From positions 1 to 56,929 of the forward strand of contig JAJEEU010000092.1 of NCBI GenBank assembly GCA_022820825.1: DNA of 56,929 nt, read 5' to 3'. Positions 8,637 to 18,021 of this stretch are shown one piece after another. The first letter of the stretch is position 1; every line of letters begins with the position of its first letter. The notes under the pieces were generated by a model. It was given only the letters and a program-made list of their open reading frames with translations, had not been told where the DNA came from and did not search any database. This stretch comes from Vicinamibacteria bacterium (GTDB taxonomy: Bacteria; Acidobacteriota; Vicinamibacteria; Vicinamibacterales; UBA8438). The position numbers were made by a program, and so were the translations under genes.

Positions 8637-10211
8637 TTACTCCGCCCAGGTTCTGAGGTCCGCACCGGTCATCTCGCCCGGCGGCGCGATTCCCAGCATT
8701 CCCAGCATCGTCGGCGCCACGTCGCGCAGCGAGCCGTCGCGCAGGCGGCGGCCGCGGCCGCGCAAGTCGCGCTGCACGACCAGGACCGGGACGGGGTTGG
8801 TCGTGTGGGCGGTATGCGGCTCCTGGCGCTCCGCGTCCCACATCTGCTCGGCGTTGCCGTGGTCCGCGGTGATGACGAGCGCGCCGCCCGCCTTCTCCAC
8901 CGTGTCGACGATCCTGTGCAGGCAGCGGTCCAGGGTGGAGACGGCCTCGACGGCCGCCTCGATGCGCCCGGTGTGGCCGACCATGTCGGCGTTCGCGAAA
9001 TTGCAGATGACCACATCGTGGCGCGCCGCCAGAATGTCGGCGACGAGCTGCTCGGTAATGCCCGGCGCGCTCATCTCCGGCTTCATGTCGTAGGTGGGCA
9101 CTTTCTGCGACGGCACTAGGATCCGGTCCTCGCCGCCGTACGGGCGTTCCTCGCCGCAATTGAAGAAATAGGTGACGTGCGCGTATTTTTCGGTTTCGGC
9201 CAGGCGAAGCGTGGTCAACCCCCTGCCGGCGAGCACCTCGGCGAGGCTTGCCGACATTGCGGCGGGCGGGAACGCCGCGGGCAAATCGAACGTGGCGTCG
9301 TACTCGGTCATCGTGGTGCACTGCACGCGCGGCCGCACTACGCGCTCGAAACCATCGAACTGCTCGTGCGCCAGCGCCCGCGTCACCTGCCGCGCGCGGT
9401 CGGCCCGGAAGTTGAAGAGCACTACCGAGTCGCCGTCCTCGACGACGCCCGCGGGCTGGCCGCCGCTGTCGACGACCACGCCGGGCTCGATGAACTCGTC
9501 GGTCGTCCCGGCCGCATACGCGTCTTCGAGCAGCGCCCCGGCCGTAGCGGCGGTCCGGCCGCGGCCGCGGGTCAGCGCGTCGTAGGCGCGCGCCGTGCGC
9601 TGCCAGCGCCGGTCGCGGTCCATGGCGTAGTAGCGGCCGGTCACGGTTGCGATGCGCCCGATGCCGGCAGCCGCGAGCGTCCGTTCGAGCTCGGAGACGT
9701 ACCCCGCGCCGCCGGTCGGCGGGGTGTCCCGCCCGTCCGTCACCACGTGCACGAACAGCCGCTCCACGCGCGTCCGCCGCGCCATCTCGACCAGTGCGTG
9801 GAGGTGGCGCTGATGGCTGTGCACGCCGCCGTCCGACACCAGGCCGACCAGGTGGAGCGCGTGCCGCCCGCCCGTGCAGCGATCCATCGCCGCCGCCAGC
9901 GCGGCGTTCTCGAAAAAGCCGCCGCCCGCGATGCTGCGGTCGATCCGGGTGAGATCCTGGTACACGATCCGGCCCGCGCCCAGGTTCATGTGGCCCACCT
10001 CGGAGTTGCCCATCTGGCCGTCCGGCAGGCCGACGGCCGCGCCGCTCGTCACCAGCGATGCGTGCGGGTAGTGGTCGATCAGCGCCGAGTACGCAGGAGT
10101 GTCGGCGCGCGCGATCGCGTTGTCGCCGGCGGGTTCGCCGAGACCCCAGCCGTCGAGCACGACGAGCACCAGGGGCGGCGAATGCTGCGGCAGGGGACCC
10201 AAGCAGCGCAT
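8637..10211 (-). CDS. gpmI: 2,3-bisphosphoglycerate-independent phosphoglycerate mutase
   Basis: The 524-residue enzyme interconverts 3- and 2-phosphoglycerate in glycolysis/gluconeogenesis with two Mn ions. LVVLDGWGLGE gives the first metal ligand, GNSEVGHMNLGAGR contains the Ser that is phosphorylated, HVVTDGRDTPP and FNFRADRARQ belong to the inserted phosphotransferase domain, and NFANADMVGHTG plus ITADHGNAEQM carry the remaining metal ligands. The length matches the family. The start at 10211 (MRCLGPLPQHSPP) is the first methionine before the conserved PLVLVVLDGW; a longer frame upstream runs antisense over the promoter and start of the next gene and is not supported. Confidence 0.96.
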   Translation of the reverse strand: MRCLGPLPQHSPPLVLVVLDGWGLGEPAGDNAIARADTPAYSALIDHYPHASLVTSGAAVGLPDGQMGNSEVGHMNLGAGRIVYQDLTRIDRSIAGGGFFENAALAAAMDRCTGGRHALHLVGLVSDGGVHSHQRHLHALVEMARRTRVERLFVHVVTDGRDTPPTGGAGYVSELERTLAAAGIGRIATVTGRYYAMDRDRRWQRTARAYDALTRGRGRTAATAGALLEDAYAAGTTDEFIEPGVVVDSGGQPAGVVEDGDSVVLFNFRADRARQVTRALAHEQFDGFERVVRPRVQCTTMTEYDATFDLPAAFPPAAMSASLAEVLAGRGLTTLRLAETEKYAHVTYFFNCGEERPYGGEDRILVPSQKVPTYDMKPEMSAPGITEQLVADILAARHDVVICNFANADMVGHTGRIEAAVEAVSTLDRCLHRIVDTVEKAGGALVITADHGNAEQMWDAERQEPHTAHTTNPVPVLVVQRDLRGRGRRLRDGSLRDVAPTMLGMLGIAPPGEMTGADLRTWAE

Positions 10212-10282
10212 ATTACCACGGCCGCAACCGGCCGGTCGATGCAAAGTCAATGTTTTCAACAGGTTGAAGATGCCAACCGCGG

Positions 10283-10312
10283 TTGACTTGCCGCGCGGGG
10301 CTCGCCTATGAT
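10283..10312 (+). promoter_or_regulatory. Strong sigma-70-type promoter, TTGACT-N18-TATGAT
   Basis: TTGACT (10283-10288) and TATGAT (10307-10312) are separated by 18 bases, with the start codon of the exported protein at 10362 and an AGGAGAG ribosome-binding site between them. It is among the best promoter matches in the window. Confidence 0.65.
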
Positions 10313-10361
10313 CGACGTGTCTGCAACCACGATCCGACTTGAGCCCAGGAGAGCAACTCCC

Positions 10362-11417
10362 ATGACCCAGATGTTTCGTCGACAGTTGGCTTCCGCCGCG
10401 TGCTGGACGGTGGCTGTCCTTGTATGCGCCGCGCCGGTAGCGGGACAGGAAGCGCCGCAGCCGCGCGAGCTCGCGGACTGGGAGCGGGAGGAGTTGCAGG
10501 CGCTGGTGGAGGTTGTGACCGCCGCGCGCACGGGCGAGCTCGAGCAAGCCGCGGATCCGTTCGATCTGGCGCCCAGTTACCTCAAGGGGACCGACGGCAA
10601 CACCTACGTGCCCTTCACGCTGGACATCGATCCGGCGACGATCGATGGTTCCAGCGTGGCGGTCTACCTGTACGTCGACGATCCGGCCGCCGCCGCAGCA
10701 GCAGCGGAGGACGAGGACGCGGACGACGCTGAGCCGGAGGCCGTCTTCGAGGACGCCTATTTCATCCAGCTCGAGGAACCTGCCGATGGCGAGCCGGTAC
10801 GCATCAACCGCGCGTTCTCTGCGCCCGGGGGCGAGTACGACGTGTACGTCGCGCTGCGGAGGAGCCTGGGCCCGGAGTCCGACGACGACGAGCTGGAGGC
10901 GCTACCGGTGATGCTGCTCAAGCGCACGGTGCCGGTGCCCGACCTGTGGACCGAGGAGCTGCAGACGAGCACCGTGCTGATCGCCCGGGAGGTAGAGCCG
11001 CTCGCCGCGCCGCTGTCGCCGGAGGAGCAGATCGAGCATCCGTACACGCTCGGCACCACCCGCATCGTGCCGAAGTTCGACCGCGTCTTCGGCAGTCAGG
11101 AGGATCTGAACCTGCTGATGCTGGTGTACAACCCGCGGCTCGCGGAAGGCATGCCGAACATCACGGTCGAGTACAACTTCCACACCCGGACCGACGCGGG
11201 TGAGGAGTTCTTCAACAAGACCAACCCGCAGGAATTCAACGCGCAGACACTGCCGCCCGGCTTCAGCGTCGAGGCCGGGCACCAGATCGTGGCGGGGCAG
11301 TCCGTGCCGTTGAGCCTGTTTCCCGCGGGCGACTACCGTCTGGAGATTGCAATAACGGACAACGAAGCGGGCACCAACCTGACCCGCGACGTAAACTTCA
11401 CGATCGAGGCAAGCTAG
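10362..11417 (+). CDS. Exported hypothetical protein
   Basis: The 351-residue protein begins with a signal peptide (positive MTQMFRRQ, hydrophobic core, cleavage probably after VAGQ-type Ala-x-Ala near residue 28). The mature protein has a helical stretch, then a beta-rich domain (DGNTYVPFTLDI...) with an acidic Ala-rich insert around residues 110-130. A second beta-sandwich-like domain at the C-terminus carries LLMLVYNPRLAEGMPNI and ends RDVNFTIEAS. The fold resembles the C-terminal modules of exported acidobacterial proteins of unknown role; no catalytic motif is visible. The ATG at 10362 is fixed by CCAGGAGAG 8 bases upstream. The stop TAG is followed by CAGCCCG, the same sequence that begins the mobile element end. 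Confidence 0.75.
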   Translation: MTQMFRRQLASAACWTVAVLVCAAPVAGQEAPQPRELADWEREELQALVEVVTAARTGELEQAADPFDLAPSYLKGTDGNTYVPFTLDIDPATIDGSSVAVYLYVDDPAAAAAAAEDEDADDAEPEAVFEDAYFIQLEEPADGEPVRINRAFSAPGGEYDVYVALRRSLGPESDDDELEALPVMLLKRTVPVPDLWTEELQTSTVLIAREVEPLAAPLSPEEQIEHPYTLGTTRIVPKFDRVFGSQEDLNLLMLVYNPRLAEGMPNITVEYNFHTRTDAGEEFFNKTNPQEFNAQTLPPGFSVEAGHQIVAGQSVPLSLFPAGDYRLEIAITDNEAGTNLTRDVNFTIEAS

Positions 11418-11579
11418 CAGCCCGGGCGCGGCCCCGAGCTAAGGACCGGCGCCCCGAGGAACGGTCGAATCAGCGAGGGGACGGCGAGCATGAAGGCGGC
11501 CGTTCCCAGGCCGCGCACGGCGCGGCCCGGCGGCAGCGGCGCGGGGCGAAGGGGCCCCGCTAGCAGCCGCCGGGGGTTT

Positions 11580-11592
11580 GGGGCGAAGCCCC
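11580..11592 (+). promoter_or_regulatory. GGGGC-GAA-GCCCC mini-hairpin in leader
   Basis: This perfect stem contains GCGAAGC, known as an exceptionally stable small DNA hairpin. It lies 11 bases before the start at 11604, just upstream of the purine-rich AAAGAAG. A regulatory or transcript-protection role is inference. The surrounding 11418-11603 gap otherwise shows GC-rich partial dyads only. Confidence 0.4.
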
Positions 11593-11603
11593 ATCTAAAG
11601 AAG

Positions 11604-13562
11604 ATGCTGCAGCCGAGTCGCCGTGTCGTTGTCGCGCTCGTCGTTGCGCTCGTCGCCGGTGCGGCGGGCAGCGTCCACGCCGAGCAGCGGCGCGTGTGGG
11701 CGGCTGCCGCAACGGCGCGCACGATGGCGGCGCTGCCCGACGCCGGGGCGACCGGACGGCTGCTGGGCACGGTGCGGCGCGGGGCCGGCGCCCACGGCGG
11801 CACGATCGTGGTCTCCGCCTCCGGTCCCGCCGGGACGGCGGTGGCCACCTGCGACGCAGCGGGCAGATTCGAGTTTCCGGATCTGCCGGTAGGCGTCTAT
11901 TTGCTGCGCGCCCATCTTTCGGGGACTTCCGTAGCCGGGCGGGCCGTGGTCGCGATCAAGCCCGGCATCTCCACATTCCACGCGCTGCACCTGGAGCGTG
12001 CCGGCGCCTATGCGGGCGAGCGTGCCGTGCTGGCGGCCGGCATTGCCGAAGGTCTGAACCAGGAACTCATTCCGGGGCTCGGCGGCGACTCGGAAGAGGA
12101 GCCGCGTGCGGCCGAGCCCGCGGACGACGCGCCGGCGCACAGCCATGCCGAGAAGTTGTGGCGGCTGCGACGCGCGCGGCGCAGCGTGCTGAAGGATCAA
12201 GCCGCGCTGCTGCAGCCCGACGCCGCGGAGCCGGATCGCTGGCGCAACGCCGCGGACGCGCGCTGGGCGCAGTCAGGCGGGCCGGCGTCCGACATCATGG
12301 GCGCCTTCCCGCTGTCCGGACAGGTGCACCTGCTGACGCGGATGCACATCGATGCCGCGGGCGCACCCTGGTCCATCAACCGGGTGCCGGGACAGGTCAC
12401 CTATCTCGACATCGGGCCGGCCGCCGGCGGGGCCGGTCAGGACGGATGGGGTGTCCGGGGCGCGGTGACCGCCGGTGCAAGCGGGTCGTGGGTGCTCGCC
12501 GGTACGTATTCCACCAGCCCGTCCCCCGCTCACGATATCGCTGTCGAGGCGTCGTACAGCCGGCAACGGTCGCCGCGGGACGGCGCGGCGCAGGACCCGG
12601 CCGGGGAGGCCGTCGCCGATCTCCTCCATCGCAGCCGCGAGGCCGGCAGCGTCGCGGCGGGCGGCAGATGGGCGATTTCCCCGCGCGTGTCGCTCGACTA
12701 CGGCGCGACGGTTGCCCACTACGGGTACCTGGAAGATTCGCAACTGTTGAGCCCGCGCCTGGAGGTGGTCGTCGAAGCGGTCGCGGGCACGCGTGTGCGG
12801 ACGGCGGTCATCCGCAACGTGTCGGCTCCCGGCGGCCAGGAGTTCCTGCGGCCCGTGTCGGGCGCCTGGCTGCCGCCCGAGCGGACCTTCGCGCCGCTGT
12901 CCGCGTCCGGGCTGCTCCGGGCGGAGCGCACGCGCCACGTCGAGGTGGGGATCGAGCGCGACCTCGGGCCGGCTTCCGTCATCGGCGTGCGCCGCTATTC
13001 CCAGACCATCAGCGACCAGATGGTCACCCTCTTCGGGTTGCCGCCGGGCGCAGCGGTTGCCGACCACTACTACCTGGCGAACGCCGGCGGGGCCCGCGCC
13101 GACGGCTGGGGCGTCCGTTTCGAGCACGAGCTGCCGGGACGGGTCCACGGGGTGGTCGACTACAGCACCGCGCACGCCCGGTGGGCGCCCTGGGCAGCCG
13201 CGGAATGGGCCCCGGCGGCGCTCGGCATCGGCGGTCACGCTCCGGAACGGATACACGACATCACGACATCGGTCGAGACGGAGATTCCGGAGACCGCCAC
13301 GCGCGTCGTCGTCCTGGCCCGCGTCAACTCGTCGTTCACCCGCGCCGACGCCGGATCGGTCGGTAGCGGGCTGGATACCCGCTTCGCGTTCCGCGTGAAG
13401 CAGGCGTTGCCGTTCACCCCGTTCAGCGGCAGCGAATGGGAAGTGCTGGTCGATGTGCGGAACCTGTTCTACGAGCAGGTGGCCGGCGCGTCGATCTACG
13501 ACGAGTTGCTCGTCCTGAACCCGCCCAAGCAGGTCGTGGGCGGACTCGTCGTGCACTTCTGA
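11604..13562 (+). CDS. Outer-membrane beta-barrel protein with carboxypeptidase-regulatory-like N-terminal domain
   Basis: This 652-residue protein starts with a basic N-terminus and hydrophobic signal (VVVALVVALVAGAAG, cleavage near VHAEQ). A carboxypeptidase-regulatory-like beta-sandwich follows (GTVRRGAGAHGGTIVVSA ... FEFPDLPVGVYLLRAHL, about residues 50-125), as in TonB-dependent transport proteins. The rest is rich in alternating beta-strands and ends in VVGGLVVHF, an aromatic C-terminal residue suited to BAM recognition. A clear TonB box or plug domain was not recognised, so it may be a TonB-receptor relative or another barrel. The ATG at 11604 is chosen because the signal peptide begins there; a 38-residue upstream extension is basic and low-complexity. 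Confidence 0.65.
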   Translation: MLQPSRRVVVALVVALVAGAAGSVHAEQRRVWAAAATARTMAALPDAGATGRLLGTVRRGAGAHGGTIVVSASGPAGTAVATCDAAGRFEFPDLPVGVYLLRAHLSGTSVAGRAVVAIKPGISTFHALHLERAGAYAGERAVLAAGIAEGLNQELIPGLGGDSEEEPRAAEPADDAPAHSHAEKLWRLRRARRSVLKDQAALLQPDAAEPDRWRNAADARWAQSGGPASDIMGAFPLSGQVHLLTRMHIDAAGAPWSINRVPGQVTYLDIGPAAGGAGQDGWGVRGAVTAGASGSWVLAGTYSTSPSPAHDIAVEASYSRQRSPRDGAAQDPAGEAVADLLHRSREAGSVAAGGRWAISPRVSLDYGATVAHYGYLEDSQLLSPRLEVVVEAVAGTRVRTAVIRNVSAPGGQEFLRPVSGAWLPPERTFAPLSASGLLRAERTRHVEVGIERDLGPASVIGVRRYSQTISDQMVTLFGLPPGAAVADHYYLANAGGARADGWGVRFEHELPGRVHGVVDYSTAHARWAPWAAAEWAPAALGIGGHAPERIHDITTSVETEIPETATRVVVLARVNSSFTRADAGSVGSGLDTRFAFRVKQALPFTPFSGSEWEVLVDVRNLFYEQVAGASIYDELLVLNPPKQVVGGLVVHF

Positions 13563-13586
13563 CGGCTTTCTTCCGGCGCTTCGCTC

Positions 13587-16493
13587 ATGTCTGGGCCTGT
13601 CCGCTCGCCCCGTCCGCCCGTCAGTCTGGCGCACCGCCTCCTCGGTTGGTGCCAGGCGCTGCTCGCCGTCGTGCTGGTCGCGGTGCTGCTGGGACTGGCG
13701 GCGGCCAACGTCCTGCGCGCCAGGTGGTCGGAGGTCGAGGACGGCGTGCTGTGGGTCGACCGCCCGGGCGGCCCGGTGGCGGCCGAGGTATCGCCCGGCT
13801 CTCCGGCCGCGCTCGCCGGGATCGCGGCGGGCGACGTGCTGCTGGCCGTGGACGGCGCGCCCGTCGAAGCGGCGGACGACCTGGTCGGCACCCTGCACGC
13901 CCGCAGCGAGGGGGCCGCGCTCACCTACACGCTGCTGCGCCTTGACGACCGGCAACTGCGCGAGCTGACGCTGCGGCCGATTCCGGGCGGCAAGCCGCGG
14001 ATGTATCCGGTGCTGGCCGCCATCGGGGTCTTCACGCTGCTGATCGGGGCCGCGGTCAGGCTGGGGAGTCCCCATCACCAGGCAACGCTGCACTTCTTCT
14101 GGCTCACCGTAGCGTTCTTCGGCGTCTTCGCGTTCTCGTTCAGCGGCCGGCTGGACACCCTCGACTGGGTGTTCTTCTGGGCGGACGAAGTGGCGATCCT
14201 GCTGCTGGCGCCGCTCTTCATGCACTTCGCCCTGGTGTTTCCCGAGCGCCCGCCAGGCGCCGCCCGGCGGCGGCTCGGGAAGTGGCTGTACGCGCTGGTG
14301 TACGCGCCGTCGCTGCTGCTCGGCGTGACCGAGGTCGCCGTCCTCGCGGGGAACACGGCCACGCGGCAGTCGATGCGGGTGGTCGAGGTGATCTGGCAGT
14401 TGGAGATCGCGTATCTGGCCGCCTGCGTCATCGGCGGGCTCGCAATCGTGATCCGCGCGTTGCGCCGCGCGCCGACCGTCAGCGCCAGGCTCCAGTTGCG
14501 GTGGATTGTCTCGGGCGCGCTGCTGGGCGGCGGCCCGTTCGTGCTCGGCTACGCCGTGCCCTGGTTGCTCGGCTTCGGTACCGAGCAGTTGCAGTTGACG
14601 GCGATTGCGCTGGTGCTCATGCCGCTCGCGTTCGCCTCCGCCATCGTGCGCTACCGCCTGCGCGATGTCGAGGTGATCGTCAAGCGCGCCCTCGTGTATA
14701 CGGTCGCCGTGGCGGCGATGGCGGCGATCTACCTGATTCTCGAGACGCTCGCCACCGACGTGTTCCTGGACGGGTCCGACCAGCACAGCTCGATCATCGC
14801 GCTGCTGGCCACGCTGGTGGTCGTGCTGCTCGCCCGGCCGGTGCGCGACGGCATCCAGACCGCGCTCGACCGCGTCTACTACCGCGACCGCTACGACTAC
14901 CGGCGGGCCCTGGTCAACTTCGCCCGTGACCTCAACAGCGATCTCAACCTCGGCCGACTGGCCGACAACCTGGTGACCCGCGTCTCCGAGACGCTGGACG
15001 TCGAACGGATGATGCTGCTGCAGGGAGCGGCCGACGGCGAGGCGCCGCAGGACGCGTTCCGGCCGGTCAGTTGGTCGGGATTCGAGAGCGAGCCGCCCCC
15101 GCTGCGCACCGGGACCAGCATGGAACGCCTGCTGCGGAAGCACCGCGCCGTTGCGCTCGACGACCCGGCGGCACGGGAGCGTCTCGACCCCGACGAGGCG
15201 GCCCTCTGGGGGCGGCACGGGATCTACTGCTTCGTTCCCTGCGTCGCACAGGAGAAGACGATTGCGGTCATGGCCCTGGGCCGCCGGCAGTCGGGGGAGC
15301 CGCTGAGCAGCGAGGACATGGCGTTGCTGGAGGCCGTAGCCGGCCAGGTCGCCACGGCGATCGAGAACGGCCGGCTCTACGGCCGGCTGCAGCGCAAGGC
15401 GGCCGAGCTCGACCAGATGCACCAGTTCAGCCAGAACATCATCACGTCGCTGAGCGACGGCCTGCTGGCGGTCGACCTCAACGGCCGCGTCAACTTCTGG
15501 AACGCCGCGCTCGAACGGCTCTACGGGGTGGCGCACGACGATGCGGTCGGCCGCACGCTGGACGATCTCTTCGACGCGCCGACGGTCGAACGGCTGCGGC
15601 AGGACGGCGGCGGGAGTCCCACCACCTGCTACCGCGTCCCGCTGCTGTCCAGGCATGCCGCCGGCCGCCGCCGCCTGCTGGTCAATCTGGCCGCCGCACC
15701 GCTGCGCACGCAGGGCGGCGATACCAGCGGCATGATAGTCATCGTCGAGGACATCACGGAACGCGTCCAGCTCGAGGAGCAACTGCAGACGTCGGAGAAG
15801 ATGGCGTCGGTCGGCCTGCTCGCCGCCGGCGTGGCGCACGAGGTGAACACGCCGCTGACCGGCATATCGAGTTATACGCAGATGCTGCTCGATGAAGCCG
15901 ATCCGGACGACCCTCGCACCGGCGTGCTCAAGAAGATCGAGCGGCAGACGTTCCGGGCGGCGAAGATCGTCACCGGCCTCCTGAACCTGGCCCGTCCCGG
16001 GCGCTCGGACACCGCCACCCGCGTGGACATCAACAGCGTCGTGAACGAGGTGCTGGCGCAGATCGAACCGCAGTTGGCGGCCGCCAGCGTCAAGGTTCGG
16101 CGGGAGCTGGTCGGCGCCCCGGTCATGGTGCAGGGTGTCGAGTTCAAGCTGCAGCAGGTGTTCCTGAACCTGTTTCTCAACGCGCGCGACGCCATGCCGA
16201 ACGGCGGCTGGCTCACCGTGCTCACGCGCGTCCCCGGCAACGAGGCCATCGTCGAGGTGGCCGATACCGGCTCCGGGATTGCGCCGAACATCCTGCCGCG
16301 CATCTACGATCCGTTCTTCACCACCAAGGCGATGGGGAAGGGCACCGGCCTGGGCCTTTCCGTCACGTACGGCGTCGTGCGGGAGCATCGCGGCGTAATC
16401 ACGTGCGAGAGCGAGCCCGATCGCGGCACGCGGTTCACGCTGGCGTTCCCGCTGGCCGCGGCGCGCGACCGCAGCGCCGCCGCCGCCGGCTGA
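13587..16493 (+). CDS. Membrane sensor histidine kinase with periplasmic PDZ, GAF and PAS domains
   Basis: The 968-residue sensor has an unusual order of domains. TM1 (about 18-42) leads to a PDZ-like domain (VSPGSPAALAGIAAGDVLLAVDG, about 55-120), then a bundle of about seven further membrane helices (130-420), a GAF domain (440-600), a PAS domain (ITSLSDGLLAVDLNGRVNFWN, 615-720), and a kinase core. The phosphoacceptor is His751 in GVAHEVNTPLTGI; the ATPase has NLFLNARDAMPNGG, DTGSGIAPN and GTGLGLSVTYG. The response regulator gene starts 5 bases downstream, so they form a pair that probably drives sigma-54 promoters. PDZ domains bind exposed C-terminal peptides, so it could sense misfolded envelope proteins, but the signal is unknown. 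Confidence 0.9.
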   Translation: MSGPVRSPRPPVSLAHRLLGWCQALLAVVLVAVLLGLAAANVLRARWSEVEDGVLWVDRPGGPVAAEVSPGSPAALAGIAAGDVLLAVDGAPVEAADDLVGTLHARSEGAALTYTLLRLDDRQLRELTLRPIPGGKPRMYPVLAAIGVFTLLIGAAVRLGSPHHQATLHFFWLTVAFFGVFAFSFSGRLDTLDWVFFWADEVAILLLAPLFMHFALVFPERPPGAARRRLGKWLYALVYAPSLLLGVTEVAVLAGNTATRQSMRVVEVIWQLEIAYLAACVIGGLAIVIRALRRAPTVSARLQLRWIVSGALLGGGPFVLGYAVPWLLGFGTEQLQLTAIALVLMPLAFASAIVRYRLRDVEVIVKRALVYTVAVAAMAAIYLILETLATDVFLDGSDQHSSIIALLATLVVVLLARPVRDGIQTALDRVYYRDRYDYRRALVNFARDLNSDLNLGRLADNLVTRVSETLDVERMMLLQGAADGEAPQDAFRPVSWSGFESEPPPLRTGTSMERLLRKHRAVALDDPAARERLDPDEAALWGRHGIYCFVPCVAQEKTIAVMALGRRQSGEPLSSEDMALLEAVAGQVATAIENGRLYGRLQRKAAELDQMHQFSQNIITSLSDGLLAVDLNGRVNFWNAALERLYGVAHDDAVGRTLDDLFDAPTVERLRQDGGGSPTTCYRVPLLSRHAAGRRRLLVNLAAAPLRTQGGDTSGMIVIVEDITERVQLEEQLQTSEKMASVGLLAAGVAHEVNTPLTGISSYTQMLLDEADPDDPRTGVLKKIERQTFRAAKIVTGLLNLARPGRSDTATRVDINSVVNEVLAQIEPQLAAASVKVRRELVGAPVMVQGVEFKLQQVFLNLFLNARDAMPNGGWLTVLTRVPGNEAIVEVADTGSGIAPNILPRIYDPFFTTKAMGKGTGLGLSVTYGVVREHRGVITCESEPDRGTRFTLAFPLAAARDRSAAAAG

Positions 16494-16497
16494 TCGC

Positions 16498-18021
16498 GTG
16501 CATCCGGACATGCTGCACAACTCTTCCGTGCTGATCGTCGACGACGAAGAGGTCATGCGCGACGTGCTCGAGTCCCTGCTCGCGCGCGAGGGTTGCCGCG
16601 TCCGGCTGGCCGCCTCCGGCGAGGAGGCAATCGAAGCCGCCGAGGCGGAGTCCCTCGACGTTGCGATCGTCGACGTGATGCTGCCGGACATCAACGGCAT
16701 CGACGTGCTGGAGCGGCTGAAGGCCATCGATCCCGAGCTGCCGGTCGTCATGATCACGGCGTTCGGCACCGCGGCCAACACGCGCGAGGCATTCAAGCGC
16801 GGCGCGTTCGACTTCATCGAGAAGCCGTTCAAGAACGACGAGGTGCTCGTGGTGCTGCGCAACGCGGTCGAGCAGCACCGCCTGGTCACCGAGAACCGCA
16901 CGCTGCGCCAGAGCCTGAAGCTGCAGGGCCACCGCTTCAGCGAGCTGGTGGGCCGCAGCTCGCGCATGCAGCGGGTGTTCGATCTCGTCAGCCAGGCGGC
17001 GCCGACCCGCACGACCATCCTGATCCAGGGCGAGAGCGGAACCGGCAAGGAGCTGGTGGCGCGGGCGATTCACGCCAAGTCGCTGCGCAGCGACCGGCCG
17101 TTCATCACGGTCAACTCCGGCAGCCTGCCCCCCGACCTGTTCGAATCCAACCTCTTCGGCCACGTGAAGGGGGCGTTCACGGGCGCCGTCTCGCCGAAGA
17201 AGGGGCTGTTCGAGCTGGCCGACCGCGGCAGCATCTTCTTCGACGAGATCGGGATCGTGCCCCTGGAGACGCAGGCGAAGCTGCTCCGCGTGATTCAGGA
17301 GCGCGAGTTCATGCGTCTGGGCGGCGTCGACACGCTGAAGGTGGACGTGCGCATCATCGCCGCCACCAACATCGACCTGAAGCAGCTCGTCGACGCCGGC
17401 CGGTTCAGGGAAGACCTCTATTACCGCCTGCACGTCATCACCGTCGAGCTTCCGGGGCTGCGTGACCGGCCGGAAGACATCCCGCTGCTTGCGCAGCACT
17501 TCCTGACCAAGTACGGCGAGGAGAACCACAAGCCGGGACTGGATCTGGCGCCCGAAGCCATCCGCCTGATGGAGGACTACCACTGGCCGGGCAACGTGAG
17601 AGAGCTCGAGAACGCGATTGAGCGCGCGGTCGTATTTGCGACCGGAACGACGATCAGCGCCGATCTGATGCCCGAGGCGGTCAGAAGCTCGCAACGGCTG
17701 CCGCCGCCCGCTTTCGAGATGCCGCCCGGCGGGCTCCCGCTCCGCAAGGTGATGGAAGAAATGGAGACGATGCTGATATCGCGGTCCCTGGAGGCGGCCG
17801 GGGGCGTCCAAAAGCGGGCCGCGGAGCTGCTGCAGGTGAAGCCGACGACGCTCAACGAGATGATCAAGCGCTACGGGATCCATCCTCGCGGCAGTCGCGG
17901 CCCGGCGCCGTCGACGCGGGACGATCCGCCGGAGCGGGTGCCCGCACGGGCGCGGCACGGCAACCGTGCGGAGTCGATTGCCGCCGACCTGCTGGAGAGA
18001 CGGCTCTCGCCGCGCGGCTAG
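16498..18021 (+). CDS. Sigma-54-dependent response regulator, NtrC family
   Basis: The 507-residue protein has a receiver domain (phosphoacceptor Asp59 in VDVMLPDING, Lys in FIEKPF), an AAA+ domain with Walker A GESGTGKE and the GAFTGA loop (about residue 225) that contacts sigma-54, Walker B IFFDEI, and a Fis-type HTH near the C-terminus (QKRAAELLQVKPTTLNEMIKRYG). An extra tail of about 55 basic, disordered residues follows the HTH. It is the partner of the kinase just upstream. The start may be GTG at 16498 or ATG at 16510; both keep the receiver domain whole. The end converges on a glycosyltransferase gene with a 4-base overlap. Confidence 0.95.
   Translation: MHPDMLHNSSVLIVDDEEVMRDVLESLLAREGCRVRLAASGEEAIEAAEAESLDVAIVDVMLPDINGIDVLERLKAIDPELPVVMITAFGTAANTREAFKRGAFDFIEKPFKNDEVLVVLRNAVEQHRLVTENRTLRQSLKLQGHRFSELVGRSSRMQRVFDLVSQAAPTRTTILIQGESGTGKELVARAIHAKSLRSDRPFITVNSGSLPPDLFESNLFGHVKGAFTGAVSPKKGLFELADRGSIFFDEIGIVPLETQAKLLRVIQEREFMRLGGVDTLKVDVRIIAATNIDLKQLVDAGRFREDLYYRLHVITVELPGLRDRPEDIPLLAQHFLTKYGEENHKPGLDLAPEAIRLMEDYHWPGNVRELENAIERAVVFATGTTISADLMPEAVRSSQRLPPPAFEMPPGGLPLRKVMEEMETMLISRSLEAAGGVQKRAAELLQVKPTTLNEMIKRYGIHPRGSRGPAPSTRDDPPERVPARARHGNRAESIAADLLERRLSPRG

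Noticed and set aside
11418..11600. A fourth full copy of the mobile element after the exported protein
   Set aside because: Only the first bases (TAGCAGCCCG) match; the rest of the gap is unrelated GC-rich sequence without the central hairpin.
12273..17048. A 1591-residue open frame on the minus strand
   Set aside because: It is antisense to the barrel protein, histidine kinase and response regulator, whose domains are clear on the plus strand. High GC makes long antisense frames common.
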